A stretch of 53,140 nucleotides of DNA from a bacterium ADurb.Bin157. GTDB lineage: Bacteria; Muiribacteriota; Ozemobacteria; Ozemobacterales; Ozemobacteraceae. This document shows positions 35,058-43,814 of the stretch, one piece after another. The notes under the pieces are model-generated. The model worked only from the letters and a program-made list of their open reading frames with translations. It was not told the DNA's origin and did not search any database. The stretch is taken from NCBI GenBank assembly GCA_002070375.1, contig MWDD01000016.1, positions 1-53,140 on the forward strand, in the 5' to 3' direction. Numbering within the stretch: the first letter of the stretch is position 1; each line of letters begins with the position of its first letter. A program made the translations under genes and the position numbers.

Positions 35058-36632
35058 ATGTATAAAAGAAAAGTAATATTCGGTATTCTGTCAATTTTTA
35101 TCTTACTATCGCTTCGTGCATACGGAACTTCATTTTCAGAGAATTATTCGTATTCTGCAAAAAGCCAATTCGGAGCAGTAAGCTGTGGACATCCGTTAGC
35201 TGTTCAAGCCGCATTAACAATTTTAAAAAGCGGCGGGAACGCAATTGACGCTGCTGTGGCATGCGCTTTTATGTTAGGCGTTGTTGACTTCTCTAACTTT
35301 GGACTTGGCGGCGACGGTTTCGCATTAATTTGTTTGCCGAATGGGCAGGTTATCGGATTTGATGCTTCAATTCAAAGACCTCAAGCTCTAAAAAAACTTG
35401 ATAAGAAAAAAATTAAAGACTCCTCACACATCGGCCTTCCTACAGCAACTGAAATGCTTCTTAAAATACTGAGATTATATGGCTCAAAATGGCCGTCAGA
35501 AGTCTTATCCCCTGCAGTATTAGTCTGCATAAAAGGCTTTAAAATCTCGTCATATCTTGAAAAAGTAATTGAGCAGAAATTATTATCAATAAAAGATAAA
35601 GCTGCCATAGAGTTCCTGGCACCGGAAGGATTTCCTTTAAGAGCCGGCACTGTTTTAAAACAACCAAAACTCGCAAAAACATTACTGCAAATAGGAAAAG
35701 ACGGCGGACGATCTTTTTATTACGGTGAACAAGCCGGAATCATTTCTGAAGATATGAAATCAAAAGGCAGCTTATATACTTTTGCCGATTTTATAAAATA
35801 TAAAAGCAAATATGTTAAGCCTGTTCGAAAAAAATATAAAGACCTTACAATCTATGGAACTCCGGCTCCCTCAAGCTCTGTTGTTTCAATTTCGATGGCA
35901 TTAACTTTACTTGAGAAACAAGTGAAACTTTTTCCGCAAAACCCCGAAGAAATATTGGAAAACGCGATTATTGGAAGACAAGCAGTCAATTCAAAATACA
36001 ATTATTTAAGCAAAAGCATCCATAATCCGACATTATTTAACAATTTTTATTCAAAAGCCACAGCGGATACCAACACAACCCATTTATGCGTAGTTGACAG
36101 AAATGGCATGGCAGTATCTATGACCTTAACATTAGGTAACCACTTCGGAACAGGCGAGTTGTCACCTTTCGGCTTTTTTTACAATAATGGAATGAGAAAC
36201 TTTACCGTCGGCTCACTTTACCCTGAAGATTATCCTTCCAATGCAGGTCCGATATCTTCGAAATCTCCGATTATGGTTACAAAAAATCAAAAATTCTATA
36301 TTGCACTGGGAGGAGCCGGCGCAGACAGAATTATCACCAATACCGGCCTAATATTAGCTCGTCTGTTGAGAGGGCACAGTTTATCCAAAAGCGTATCAGC
36401 TCCGCGCTTTTTTCTTGACCACAAAAACAACTTAAACATTGAATGGCAGCCTAATACAGCCTTAACAGACAAGCTGGCGAACGAACTAAAAGAACCCTAC
36501 AAATTAACCCTCAAAGCCGGCTGCGACGACTACTTCGGGCTTATAAGCGGAATTATAGCAGATCAATCAGGGCATTACAACGCGGTAGCCGATCAAAGAA
36601 GAGACGGAGCTTGTGGAATCATAAAAGACTAA
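35058..36632 (+). CDS. Gamma-glutamyltranspeptidase family protein
   Basis: A 524-residue N-terminal nucleophile hydrolase with an N-terminal signal segment, so it probably acts in the periplasm on glutathione or other gamma-glutamyl compounds. The large-subunit block GGNAIDAAVACAFMLGVV and the GLGGDGFALI loop are present. The expected autocleavage nucleophile is Thr340 in the sequence TTHLCVVDRNG. A second conserved block (GGAGADRIIT) follows. It is slightly shorter than E. coli Ggt. ATG 35058 was chosen over ATG 35043 because AGAGG lies 5 nt before it. A TATACT -10 is visible at 35025-35030 without a good -35. It converges with the next gene, 11 bp between stops. Confidence 0.9.
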   Translation: MYKRKVIFGILSIFILLSLRAYGTSFSENYSYSAKSQFGAVSCGHPLAVQAALTILKSGGNAIDAAVACAFMLGVVDFSNFGLGGDGFALICLPNGQVIGFDASIQRPQALKKLDKKKIKDSSHIGLPTATEMLLKILRLYGSKWPSEVLSPAVLVCIKGFKISSYLEKVIEQKLLSIKDKAAIEFLAPEGFPLRAGTVLKQPKLAKTLLQIGKDGGRSFYYGEQAGIISEDMKSKGSLYTFADFIKYKSKYVKPVRKKYKDLTIYGTPAPSSSVVSISMALTLLEKQVKLFPQNPEEILENAIIGRQAVNSKYNYLSKSIHNPTLFNNFYSKATADTNTTHLCVVDRNGMAVSMTLTLGNHFGTGELSPFGFFYNNGMRNFTVGSLYPEDYPSNAGPISSKSPIMVTKNQKFYIALGGAGADRIITNTGLILARLLRGHSLSKSVSAPRFFLDHKNNLNIEWQPNTALTDKLANELKEPYKLTLKAGCDDYFGLISGIIADQSGHYNAVADQRRDGACGIIKD

Positions 36633-36643
36633 GCCAACGCAAA

Positions 36644-38086
36644 CTAGAAAACAACTTCGTTTCCGTAGTCATCCCCGGGGTAGTAATCGTCATCATCGTC
36701 ACCAAAATTTCCGTCTCCGTAACTTCCTGTTGGCGGGGGCGGAATATAGTCCTCGTCGTCGCCCGACGGTTCATAATCATTGGTATATGTTGTCGGAGTA
36801 AGCATTTCAGGTTCATCATCCGAGGTATTTCCAGAATAATCGGAATAATCGGAATCATCGTTTTGCCCCTGCGAAGCAGGTGTCGAAGATTCCCATGAGT
36901 TTTCTTGAGTAGGAGTATTCTCAGAATAATTCATTGGACTGTCTTCCAAAGAAGTCCCTAGGTCATCGTCAGAAAAGTCACCTTCTAATGTTAATTCATC
37001 AGGAATTTCACCGGGCATTATCCCGCCCATCATTTCTAATTTTGGTAAAGTAATAGAAGAAATCATTTTTTCGCGAATATTTGTCATATGCTTCATCATC
37101 TGTAAGCTGCTATGATAAAAATTCAAAACTACCAGTTTTTTTCCTAGGGGTATCAATACCATATGCGCAAACAAACGTTTGTCACCCATTTTAAAATGAA
37201 AAAGAATGTTTCCGATTTCTACTCCGGCCAGTTCGCCCTTCCATTGGTCATACAGCCTAGGTTCAAAAGGCATCAAACTGTTTTTAATTCCAACCCCGAC
37301 TTGTGATAAATTTTGTGGAGTATCATAAGTGGCGGCTTGCACATGAAGCAAAAAACGGCCTTCAAAAGAAGTTAATGAAGCAAGCAAAGCTTCGCTGATA
37401 TTTTCTTTAAGTTCATATGATCTTGGGATATTTATTCCAAAGTCAAATTCCTTGTTCCTGAATGCTCTGTATCCTAATTTTTGGTCATAAAACGGACGCA
37501 AAATATATAAATACTTTTGTGGAGAAATTCCGTTGAGAGAGGTTCTAAAAGATTGAGTCAGTCTTTGATTATTCAGAACGTAATCATAGACATACCATCT
37601 ATCTCGCATATAGCAACAATAAACAATAAAATCAAAACGACCTCTGTTTGTATCTAATCTGACGACTACCTTACTTTGTATTTTCCCATGGTATCTTGGA
37701 TTTGAATAATCAATTCTTGCGCCTTCTGCAACCCTATTCATGATTTTAGACAGAAATTTAAATTCGTTTCTGTGCGTTTGAATTTGATAAGAAAACAATT
37801 CATTATAATCAGCTTGCTCGAGTCGAGAAAGGTTTCTGCCATACATCAATTTCAGAAAGGTCTCAACCTCGAAATTTGCCAAACAAACATCAGACTGCCC
37901 TGACATCATTGCGCCCATGAATTCATAAACCATAGGAACCGGAGAAGGCAATTCCGCACGTGCTTCGGGAGGTTCCGGGATATCTCTTAACAGCGAATCA
38001 TAAACAGATTGCGCGTTTGTTTGTCCCAGGGCCGAAAAAAGAAAAAAGAAAAACACGATTAGTTTCATATATTTTTTGGCTAACAT
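36644..38086 (-). CDS. Secreted protein with acidic Pro/Gly/Asp tail, function unknown
   Basis: A 480-residue protein with a signal peptide (cleavage near NAQS, residue 26). Residues 30-340 form a globular region of no family I recognise. The last 110 residues are low-complexity and very acidic, with repeated Asp/Ser/Tyr/Pro, ending in runs such as GDDDDDYYPGDDYG. Such tails can bind cations or remain disordered. ATG 38086 is supported by a leaderless-type promoter exactly 6 bp upstream. The gene is isolated by a strong terminator upstream and a convergent neighbour downstream. Confidence 0.75.
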   Translation of the reverse strand: MLAKKYMKLIVFFFFLFSALGQTNAQSVYDSLLRDIPEPPEARAELPSPVPMVYEFMGAMMSGQSDVCLANFEVETFLKLMYGRNLSRLEQADYNELFSYQIQTHRNEFKFLSKIMNRVAEGARIDYSNPRYHGKIQSKVVVRLDTNRGRFDFIVYCCYMRDRWYVYDYVLNNQRLTQSFRTSLNGISPQKYLYILRPFYDQKLGYRAFRNKEFDFGINIPRSYELKENISEALLASLTSFEGRFLLHVQAATYDTPQNLSQVGVGIKNSLMPFEPRLYDQWKGELAGVEIGNILFHFKMGDKRLFAHMVLIPLGKKLVVLNFYHSSLQMMKHMTNIREKMISSITLPKLEMMGGIMPGEIPDELTLEGDFSDDDLGTSLEDSPMNYSENTPTQENSWESSTPASQGQNDDSDYSDYSGNTSDDEPEMLTPTTYTNDYEPSGDDEDYIPPPPTGSYGDGNFGDDDDDYYPGDDYGNEVVF

Positions 38087-38092
38087 TTCTTA

Positions 38093-38121
38093 ATGGTATT
38101 GTATCTTAGTTTTATTGTCAA
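38093..38121 (-). promoter_or_regulatory. Leaderless-type promoter of the acidic secreted protein gene
   Basis: On the minus strand consensus TTGACA (38121-38116), 17-bp spacer, TACCAT (38098-38093), 6 bp (TAAGAA), ATG 38086. No Shine-Dalgarno is present. Confidence 0.6.
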
Positions 38122-38130
38122 TATGGTACA

Positions 38131-38172
38131 AAAATAAACGCGTGGTTGTTTTTCAAACCACGCGTTTATTTT
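38131..38172 (-). terminator. Rho-independent terminator after the GH13 gene
   Basis: Perfect 17-bp stem (AAAATAAACGCGTGGTT with its complement) and an 8-nt loop. On the minus strand the 3' arm is T-rich (TTTATTTTTG). It lies 4 bp after the GH13 stop and only 10 bp before the next -35. Confidence 0.85.
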
Positions 38173-38176
38173 TAAA

Positions 38177-40480
38177 CTATTTTCTTAAAATCACGCCTGT
38201 CGTGGGGGGAACATTGTAGTTCCCGACAGCAGAACCAAGCCCTTGATCCGAAATCTTTTCACCGTTACAAACTACAGTCCACGCGCCTTCTGAGGGCAAC
38301 CTAAAATCAGCCCAATTATGTGAATCACCATTTAGAAGAACCAAGAAAGTCTGCTTCCCTTTTAAAATCATTCCGACAGCGTTTCCGTTAGCCGGTTGGA
38401 TCCACTCAATTTGTTGATTGTTAAGAGCTGTTTTGTGTCTGAAATTATCATATTTCAGTCTCATTTTGATTAAACCGCTGTAAAGGTCGAAGATATCTCT
38501 ATTTTTTTCTTTAACAGTCCAATTTATATAATTTACATCATTATCTTGATCATAAGAATTGTGATTTCCGCCTTTACTGCGATCAAACTCTTGTCCGGCA
38601 TGAATCATTGGTATTCCTTGTGCGGTAAGAAGAGCAATCGCAGCAAGTCTTGTTTTTCTTTTGTCATTTCCGAATAAATCAGCTAAGGTATAGCCGTCGT
38701 GAGCTTCAAGATAATTCAAACTTTCCGCAGGTTTTGCAGCCCACCAAAAACATGAGCCGGCCAAAACTGTCATAACATCATTTCTGTTTGCCTGCCCATT
38801 AATTAAGCTTCTGATTTTTTCTCTGAAATCGTCATTCCACTTTGAAAGTCTGGTATTTCTAAAATCACTTTTTGCCCATTGATTTCTTTGCCAATCTGCA
38901 GCCCAAGGCTCAGCGGTAAGAATAATATCACTTGGAAGCTCATCTATAATGCGTTGCATTGTATTTTTGTCGATTATTGTTCCGAGGTCAAACCTGAATC
39001 CGTCAACCTTATATTCATTCACCCAATATTTCAGTGAATCCAATATCATCTTTGCCGTCATGGGATTTTCGGTTCTTACTTCGTTTCCACAGCCGGTTCC
39101 ATTCCAATAATATTTTTTATTGTCTGGCATTAATCTGTAATAGCCGGGATTATCGAGGCCTTTAAAATTAAGCGGCTGACCTTCGTGATTTCCTTCTGCT
39201 GTATGATTATAAACGACATCCAAAATAACAGCAAAACCTTCGCCATGCAAACCGTCAATCAAAGCTTTCAACTCTTTAACGCCTTCTCCGTTTTTTCCGC
39301 TTGCATAAGAGCATTCAGGAGCAAAGAAGTGACTTGTCATGTACCCCCAGTGGTTAACAACACCGGCAAAGTTATTGTCAAATTCATGAACCGGCATTAA
39401 TTCTATTACGTTTACGCCGAGTTCTTTCAGATGCCCCAAAACTTTTCCGGTATTTTTACCCTCTAACATTCCAAGATAGGTACCTTTAAGGCTGTCTTTT
39501 ACCCCGGAGGATTTGTGAGCGGTGAAGTCCTTTATGTGCATTTCATAAATGACGGCATCTTTTGATTCAGGTCTTTTGAAATTTTTATTTTTCCATTGGT
39601 AGTTTCTGTCAACAATTACGCTTTTCCCGTTGTGATCGACATTAGCAAAAGCATAAGGGTCTGACAACAAATTATCGGGGTCAAACAAACGGCCATCACC
39701 TTTTGGGCCGGAAGCAGTATAACCGTAGAATTTTCCGTAGAGTTCGCCGTCAACTATTGTTTTCCAAACTCCGCCGTTATCTTTCTTCATCGCTACTTTT
39801 TTACCGGCCTTATCTGTCGCTTTATTAAAAAGATGCAATGTTACATCTGTAGCTTCGGGAGAATAAACCGCAAAATAAGTTTTGCCCGAAATAACGTGAG
39901 CCCCTAATTTAATATCTGCCAAACTATTACTTTTTTTAGCAGGTCTGTTTTTCTTATTAGATGTGTTAGTCCTTATGGCTGTTTTGTTATTTTTTAAGGC
40001 CTTGTGAGCACTTGTAAAGTCTTTTTTCAAAAGAGAAATTGAAGAAATTTTTGTGGCAAAACCTTTGTCTTCAGTGGTTGCCAAATAATTTACTCTTTCT
40101 TCTGTTGCTTTAAGCCCTTTATTAAAAGCATAAACTTCTGCTTCAGTTTTTGCTCTGTATGCATAAGAACGCAATTCTTTTAAAACAGTATCGACCTGCT
40201 GTACAAGTTCTATTTTTGAAATAATTGCTTTAAAAGAATTTTCACCGGCATTTTGTGCTACGTGTACGGAGTTGTTTGCATCTGTGTTCTTTGTTGCAAC
40301 ATTAGCATTGTGGTAGTCTCTCGCGATTCTGTTCAACGATCTGATAACTTCTTTTTCCAGATTGATTTGCTCTGAAAAATTATTACCCGAACCGGTTGCA
40401 TAAAGAACATTACCAAAACCAAAAAGTAAGGCTAACAAGATGCAAAGTCCGATAAAAGAACGTAATCTGTTCACGTGCAT
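38177..40480 (-). CDS. Secreted GH13 debranching enzyme (isoamylase/GlgX/pullulanase type)
   Basis: A 767-residue secreted alpha-glucan enzyme with a signal peptide (about 1-30). A helical region unique to this protein (30-180) is followed by a CBM48-type beta domain (about 190-270) and the GH13 barrel. Catalytic motifs are DVVYNHT, the nucleophile Asp in VDGFRFDL, the acid/base Glu in LTAEPWA and the third Asp in EAHDGYT. NHWGYMT and GCGNEVRTENP resemble isoamylase, so it should cut alpha-1,6 branches of glycogen-like polymers outside the cytoplasm. ATG 40480 was chosen because GGAGG lies 10 nt before it; an ATG at 40510 lacks one. The gene has its own promoter and terminator. Confidence 0.9.
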   Translation of the reverse strand: MHVNRLRSFIGLCILLALLFGFGNVLYATGSGNNFSEQINLEKEVIRSLNRIARDYHNANVATKNTDANNSVHVAQNAGENSFKAIISKIELVQQVDTVLKELRSYAYRAKTEAEVYAFNKGLKATEERVNYLATTEDKGFATKISSISLLKKDFTSAHKALKNNKTAIRTNTSNKKNRPAKKSNSLADIKLGAHVISGKTYFAVYSPEATDVTLHLFNKATDKAGKKVAMKKDNGGVWKTIVDGELYGKFYGYTASGPKGDGRLFDPDNLLSDPYAFANVDHNGKSVIVDRNYQWKNKNFKRPESKDAVIYEMHIKDFTAHKSSGVKDSLKGTYLGMLEGKNTGKVLGHLKELGVNVIELMPVHEFDNNFAGVVNHWGYMTSHFFAPECSYASGKNGEGVKELKALIDGLHGEGFAVILDVVYNHTAEGNHEGQPLNFKGLDNPGYYRLMPDNKKYYWNGTGCGNEVRTENPMTAKMILDSLKYWVNEYKVDGFRFDLGTIIDKNTMQRIIDELPSDIILTAEPWAADWQRNQWAKSDFRNTRLSKWNDDFREKIRSLINGQANRNDVMTVLAGSCFWWAAKPAESLNYLEAHDGYTLADLFGNDKRKTRLAAIALLTAQGIPMIHAGQEFDRSKGGNHNSYDQDNDVNYINWTVKEKNRDIFDLYSGLIKMRLKYDNFRHKTALNNQQIEWIQPANGNAVGMILKGKQTFLVLLNGDSHNWADFRLPSEGAWTVVCNGEKISDQGLGSAVGNYNVPPTTGVILRK

Positions 40481-40517
40481 ATATTTTTTGCCTCCAAATC
40501 TAACATACATCTATTTA

Positions 40518-40546
40518 ATTATAATGATTTTTTATACAATTGGTAA
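40518..40546 (-). promoter_or_regulatory. Promoter of the GH13 gene
   Basis: On the minus strand TTACCA (40546-40541), 17-bp spacer, consensus TATAAT (40523-40518). The leader of about 30 nt contains GGAGG before ATG 40480. Confidence 0.45.
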
Positions 40547-40565
40547 GACCGTACAAAATTATATA

Positions 40566-42677
40566 TTAATTTTTTCTATTTAACTGTTTTTCTGCTTCAG
40601 CTTTAAGGTCTTTTTCAGGTTTGTGTTTTAGTACTTCTTCGTACATCATTTTCATTTTATCATTCTGATTAATTAACTTATAGCCTCTGGCTGCAGATGC
40701 ATAGGCTTCTGCCACATTTGGATTATTGGGATACAACACCGGCACTTTAAGTATTTCCAGTATTCCCGCCTCAATTTTGTTTGCCTTTATAAGGCTCTTT
40801 CCCAACCAAAGCCTGCTTTCAGGAATAGCTATATCACCTGCCGGATAATCTTTAATAACCGACGTGAAAACTGCTATCGCATTTTCAAAGTCTTCAAGTT
40901 TATAGAGAGAAACTCCGACAGCTCTTCTTGCTTGTGAAGCTAACGGATGCTTAGGATCTTCTGCCACAATAGCCTTATAGTGCTGAATTGCCAATGGATG
41001 ATTACCCAATCGAGCGGCAATTTCCGCAATATTAAACCTTGCCTCTTGCCTGAAATAACCTTTTGCATTGAGTAATTCAGAGAATGCGGTTAAAGCATTT
41101 GCGTCATCTTTTAATTCAAGCCAATTCAAACCGATTTTGAAATAAGCGTCTTCTCTCATTTTTCCGTTGGGTTCTATTTCAAGGTATTTTTTAAATTTAG
41201 CGTTTGAATCTGTATATTTTCCCGCTTTCATAAACACCTCACCGGCTCTGAAAATTGCTTGAGGAGCCAATTCATTTTCCGAGACTCCGATTGCTTCAAA
41301 TGCCACAATTGCATCATTGTAATTTTTATCAAGATATGCCAATTCACCGATTTGATACAAGGCATCGAATCGGGCTTTCCCATTTGGGAATAATTTAATA
41401 ACACGATTAAAACTGTCGCCTGCCTGAGTAATATTACCAAGATTAAACCAACATTCACCGATTCTGTAGAGAGCTTTTTCTCTCAGAGAAGCTTCCACTT
41501 TTTCTCCAATTATCTTTTCAAAATCAATTATTGCTTCTTTAAACTGACTTAAAGCAATTTTCAGCAGTCCAATCTGATAATGAACTTCATTGATTTTTTC
41601 ATTTTTTGGATACTTTTTTAAATATTCTGAAAATGCAAGCAAGCTTTTTTGAAATTCGCCGATTCTGGATAAAGCTAACGCTTTTGTATAGTCTACTTCT
41701 GCCTTATCTTTAACTTCCAATATTTGAGCATATTTATCAGCCCACTCCACTGCCGATTGGTAATCGTGAGTATTCATAAACAACTCAATCAAGTTTTTCA
41801 AACTTTCTTTTCTCACGACCGATTCAGTTTCTAAAACCTGATTCTTAAACAGTGAAATTGCTTTATCGCTCTCTCCGTTATTTATGTTACACCATGCCAG
41901 GGAATAAGCAGATTTTTGTCCTAAAACAGAATTAGGGTCAATGGCCATGGTCTTTGAATAATCTGATGCAGCTAATTTATATTCCTTTAAACGAAATTGG
42001 CATTCTGCAATATAAAATTGCACAGCCTGAATTTTATCTTTAGGAGCATGTTTTAATGCAGAATTAAAAAACTCTAGCGCCTTTTTATATATTGCTTGAT
42101 TGAACCTTCCGACGGCAATCTGCAAATTACTTTCATATAATTGCAACGGTTTTAGAGAATTTTCCTTCAGAAGATCCTCATAGTTTTCGATCATTTTTTC
42201 TGTATCCATTGAATACTTAACCATTAAATAACCTGCTTTTAATTTAGCATCTGTCCAAAGAGGAATTTCCTTTTTAGTTACAGACAAAAATGCCTCTACC
42301 GCAGATTTAGGGTTGTTGTCCTTTGTGTGCGACCAGCCTAATCCATAAGCGGAGCGATCGTAATATTCAGAACCGGGAAATTCTTTAATAAGCTTTTTAT
42401 AATAACCGGCTGCCTTGACATAATCTCCCTTTCTGTATTCACATTCAGCAAGCCAAAAGACAGCCGCATCCATCAATGAAAATTGCTCGGGATCAGAAGT
42501 CAGTCTTGTCAAAACCTTTGCTGCTTCATCATATAACTTACGCTGTATAAGGCCGAGGGCATATCTGTATTGTTCGGTTTGCTCGGGTGTATCTGCGTGA
42601 ATTTCAGATGAATAAAGACCTATAAACAAAATTAAAGAACACAGTACAACAAAGCATTTTTTTATCAAATAATACAC
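40566..42677 (-). CDS. Periplasmic TPR-repeat protein
   Basis: A protein of about 703 residues with a signal peptide (cleavage near HADT) and tetratricopeptide repeats over nearly the whole mature part. Recurrent patterns are ALYRIGECWFNLGN, AYFKIGLNWLELKDD and SRLWLGKSLIKANK, and the repeats resemble YbgF/CpoB-type TPRs. It is likely a scaffold in the envelope. The start is uncertain: GTG 42677 has GGAG 8 nt upstream, while GTG 42719 would add 14 residues before the signal peptide. It lies 84 bp after the FHA protein gene with no terminator between, so it is probably in the same operon. Confidence 0.8.
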   Translation of the reverse strand: MYYLIKKCFVVLCSLILFIGLYSSEIHADTPEQTEQYRYALGLIQRKLYDEAAKVLTRLTSDPEQFSLMDAAVFWLAECEYRKGDYVKAAGYYKKLIKEFPGSEYYDRSAYGLGWSHTKDNNPKSAVEAFLSVTKKEIPLWTDAKLKAGYLMVKYSMDTEKMIENYEDLLKENSLKPLQLYESNLQIAVGRFNQAIYKKALEFFNSALKHAPKDKIQAVQFYIAECQFRLKEYKLAASDYSKTMAIDPNSVLGQKSAYSLAWCNINNGESDKAISLFKNQVLETESVVRKESLKNLIELFMNTHDYQSAVEWADKYAQILEVKDKAEVDYTKALALSRIGEFQKSLLAFSEYLKKYPKNEKINEVHYQIGLLKIALSQFKEAIIDFEKIIGEKVEASLREKALYRIGECWFNLGNITQAGDSFNRVIKLFPNGKARFDALYQIGELAYLDKNYNDAIVAFEAIGVSENELAPQAIFRAGEVFMKAGKYTDSNAKFKKYLEIEPNGKMREDAYFKIGLNWLELKDDANALTAFSELLNAKGYFRQEARFNIAEIAARLGNHPLAIQHYKAIVAEDPKHPLASQARRAVGVSLYKLEDFENAIAVFTSVIKDYPAGDIAIPESRLWLGKSLIKANKIEAGILEILKVPVLYPNNPNVAEAYASAARGYKLINQNDKMKMMYEEVLKHKPEKDLKAEAEKQLNRKN

Positions 42678-42760
42678 TGATTTTGCTCCATAAACGCTAA
42701 TTTTTGGACAGTTTAACACAAAAAAAAATAAAATAGCAATACCCGTCCAACTCAGAAAAA

Positions 42761-43813
42761 TTATCTGATAATTGCCGCTTTGATAACCACAAAATCGGTT
42801 CCTCCGAGATTAATTACATCTCCCGACTCAATTTGATGTTCTTTCTTTATGTTATTACCGTTAACTTTCGTTGTATTGTTTTCAGTAATTGCCTTTAGCA
42901 TAACCTTGTCATTTGCGATAAAAAACTCTGCGTGTTCTCTGCTAACCTCAGAAGCGCTAATTACTATATGATTCTCTCTTCGTCTGCCCAATCTTATATT
43001 TTGGTTTGTCGCCTCATAAACCTCACCATTTCCTTCAAGCACAACATTTATTTTAATCTGAGAAGCTTCGGGCAAATTATGCGATTGACTTTGTTCTTCA
43101 ACTACGACAGCTTTAATCTCATTAGTAATGGCATCTTCACTTACTACTTCTTTTGTTGGTTTATTGTTGTGTAATTTTTCTGTTGAAATTGAATCTATCA
43201 TTCCCGTTGCCGCAGGTTTAGGTTGAGACAAGGCAGGGTCAGGCGTTACTTTAGTTTCTTGTTGAGACTTGGAATCAAATTGTTTTCGTGCTTTTTCCAG
43301 CTCTTCATAATTAATAAAAAGAGATTTTGTAGACATCATCTGAGGAGCGGTCTTTTGATATTTCCAGATCTTTCTGCCTGCAAAAAGCAAAAATACTCCT
43401 ACAATCAGAATTACCCATGAATAACCCCGCCCTGTTTTCTTTTTAAAAATTAAGTTATATTTTTTTAGCGATTCTTGATCTGTTAATCCAAGCTCTATAC
43501 TCTCAACCTCATGATTTAACGGCAAAAATTTCAAAACATATTTATCAGCAAATTTCGTTTTTTCGGGTTTTATCTCCAAAGTATTGTTATTCAGAATTTG
43601 AATATCCGGAGTTGTTTGAACTGCGCCCATATACTGAAGAAGACTTGCTTCATAATTAATTACGATTCTTTTATCGGAATTGTCAGGGATAATCGTCACT
43701 TCGAACATTTTTCCCTGCAATACATCATTAGGTAAAAGCAGTCTTGCTGCATCAACTTTGCTCAAAACTGTCAAGTTGAGTAAAACAATCAACACTACTA
43801 TATAATTACGCAT
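42761..43813 (-). CDS. Membrane protein with cytoplasmic FHA domain
   Basis: A 350-residue protein. A signal peptide (1-22) is followed by an outside beta-type domain (25-125), a transmembrane helix (about 132-150), a Lys/Gln/Pro linker and a C-terminal FHA domain (about 255-345). The FHA core residues are readable: IRLGRRRENHIVI and SREHAEF, then a GDVINLGG strand. FHA domains bind phosphothreonine, so it may be read by or dock onto a Ser/Thr kinase; a tandem kinase lies 6 kb away in this window, but a link is inference. AAAGG lies 8 nt before ATG 43813, inside the end of the upstream gene, which stops 1 bp before it. Confidence 0.88.
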   Translation of the reverse strand: MRNYIVVLIVLLNLTVLSKVDAARLLLPNDVLQGKMFEVTIIPDNSDKRIVINYEASLLQYMGAVQTTPDIQILNNNTLEIKPEKTKFADKYVLKFLPLNHEVESIELGLTDQESLKKYNLIFKKKTGRGYSWVILIVGVFLLFAGRKIWKYQKTAPQMMSTKSLFINYEELEKARKQFDSKSQQETKVTPDPALSQPKPAATGMIDSISTEKLHNNKPTKEVVSEDAITNEIKAVVVEEQSQSHNLPEASQIKINVVLEGNGEVYEATNQNIRLGRRRENHIVISASEVSREHAEFFIANDKVMLKAITENNTTKVNGNNIKKEHQIESGDVINLGGTDFVVIKAAIIR

Positions 43814-43814
43814 T

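Noticed and set aside
36611..36898. Short plus-strand open frame after the gamma-glutamyltranspeptidase gene
   Set aside because: It overlaps the 3' end of that gene and the acidic tail of the convergent gene in reverse, with no start signal or recognisable features.
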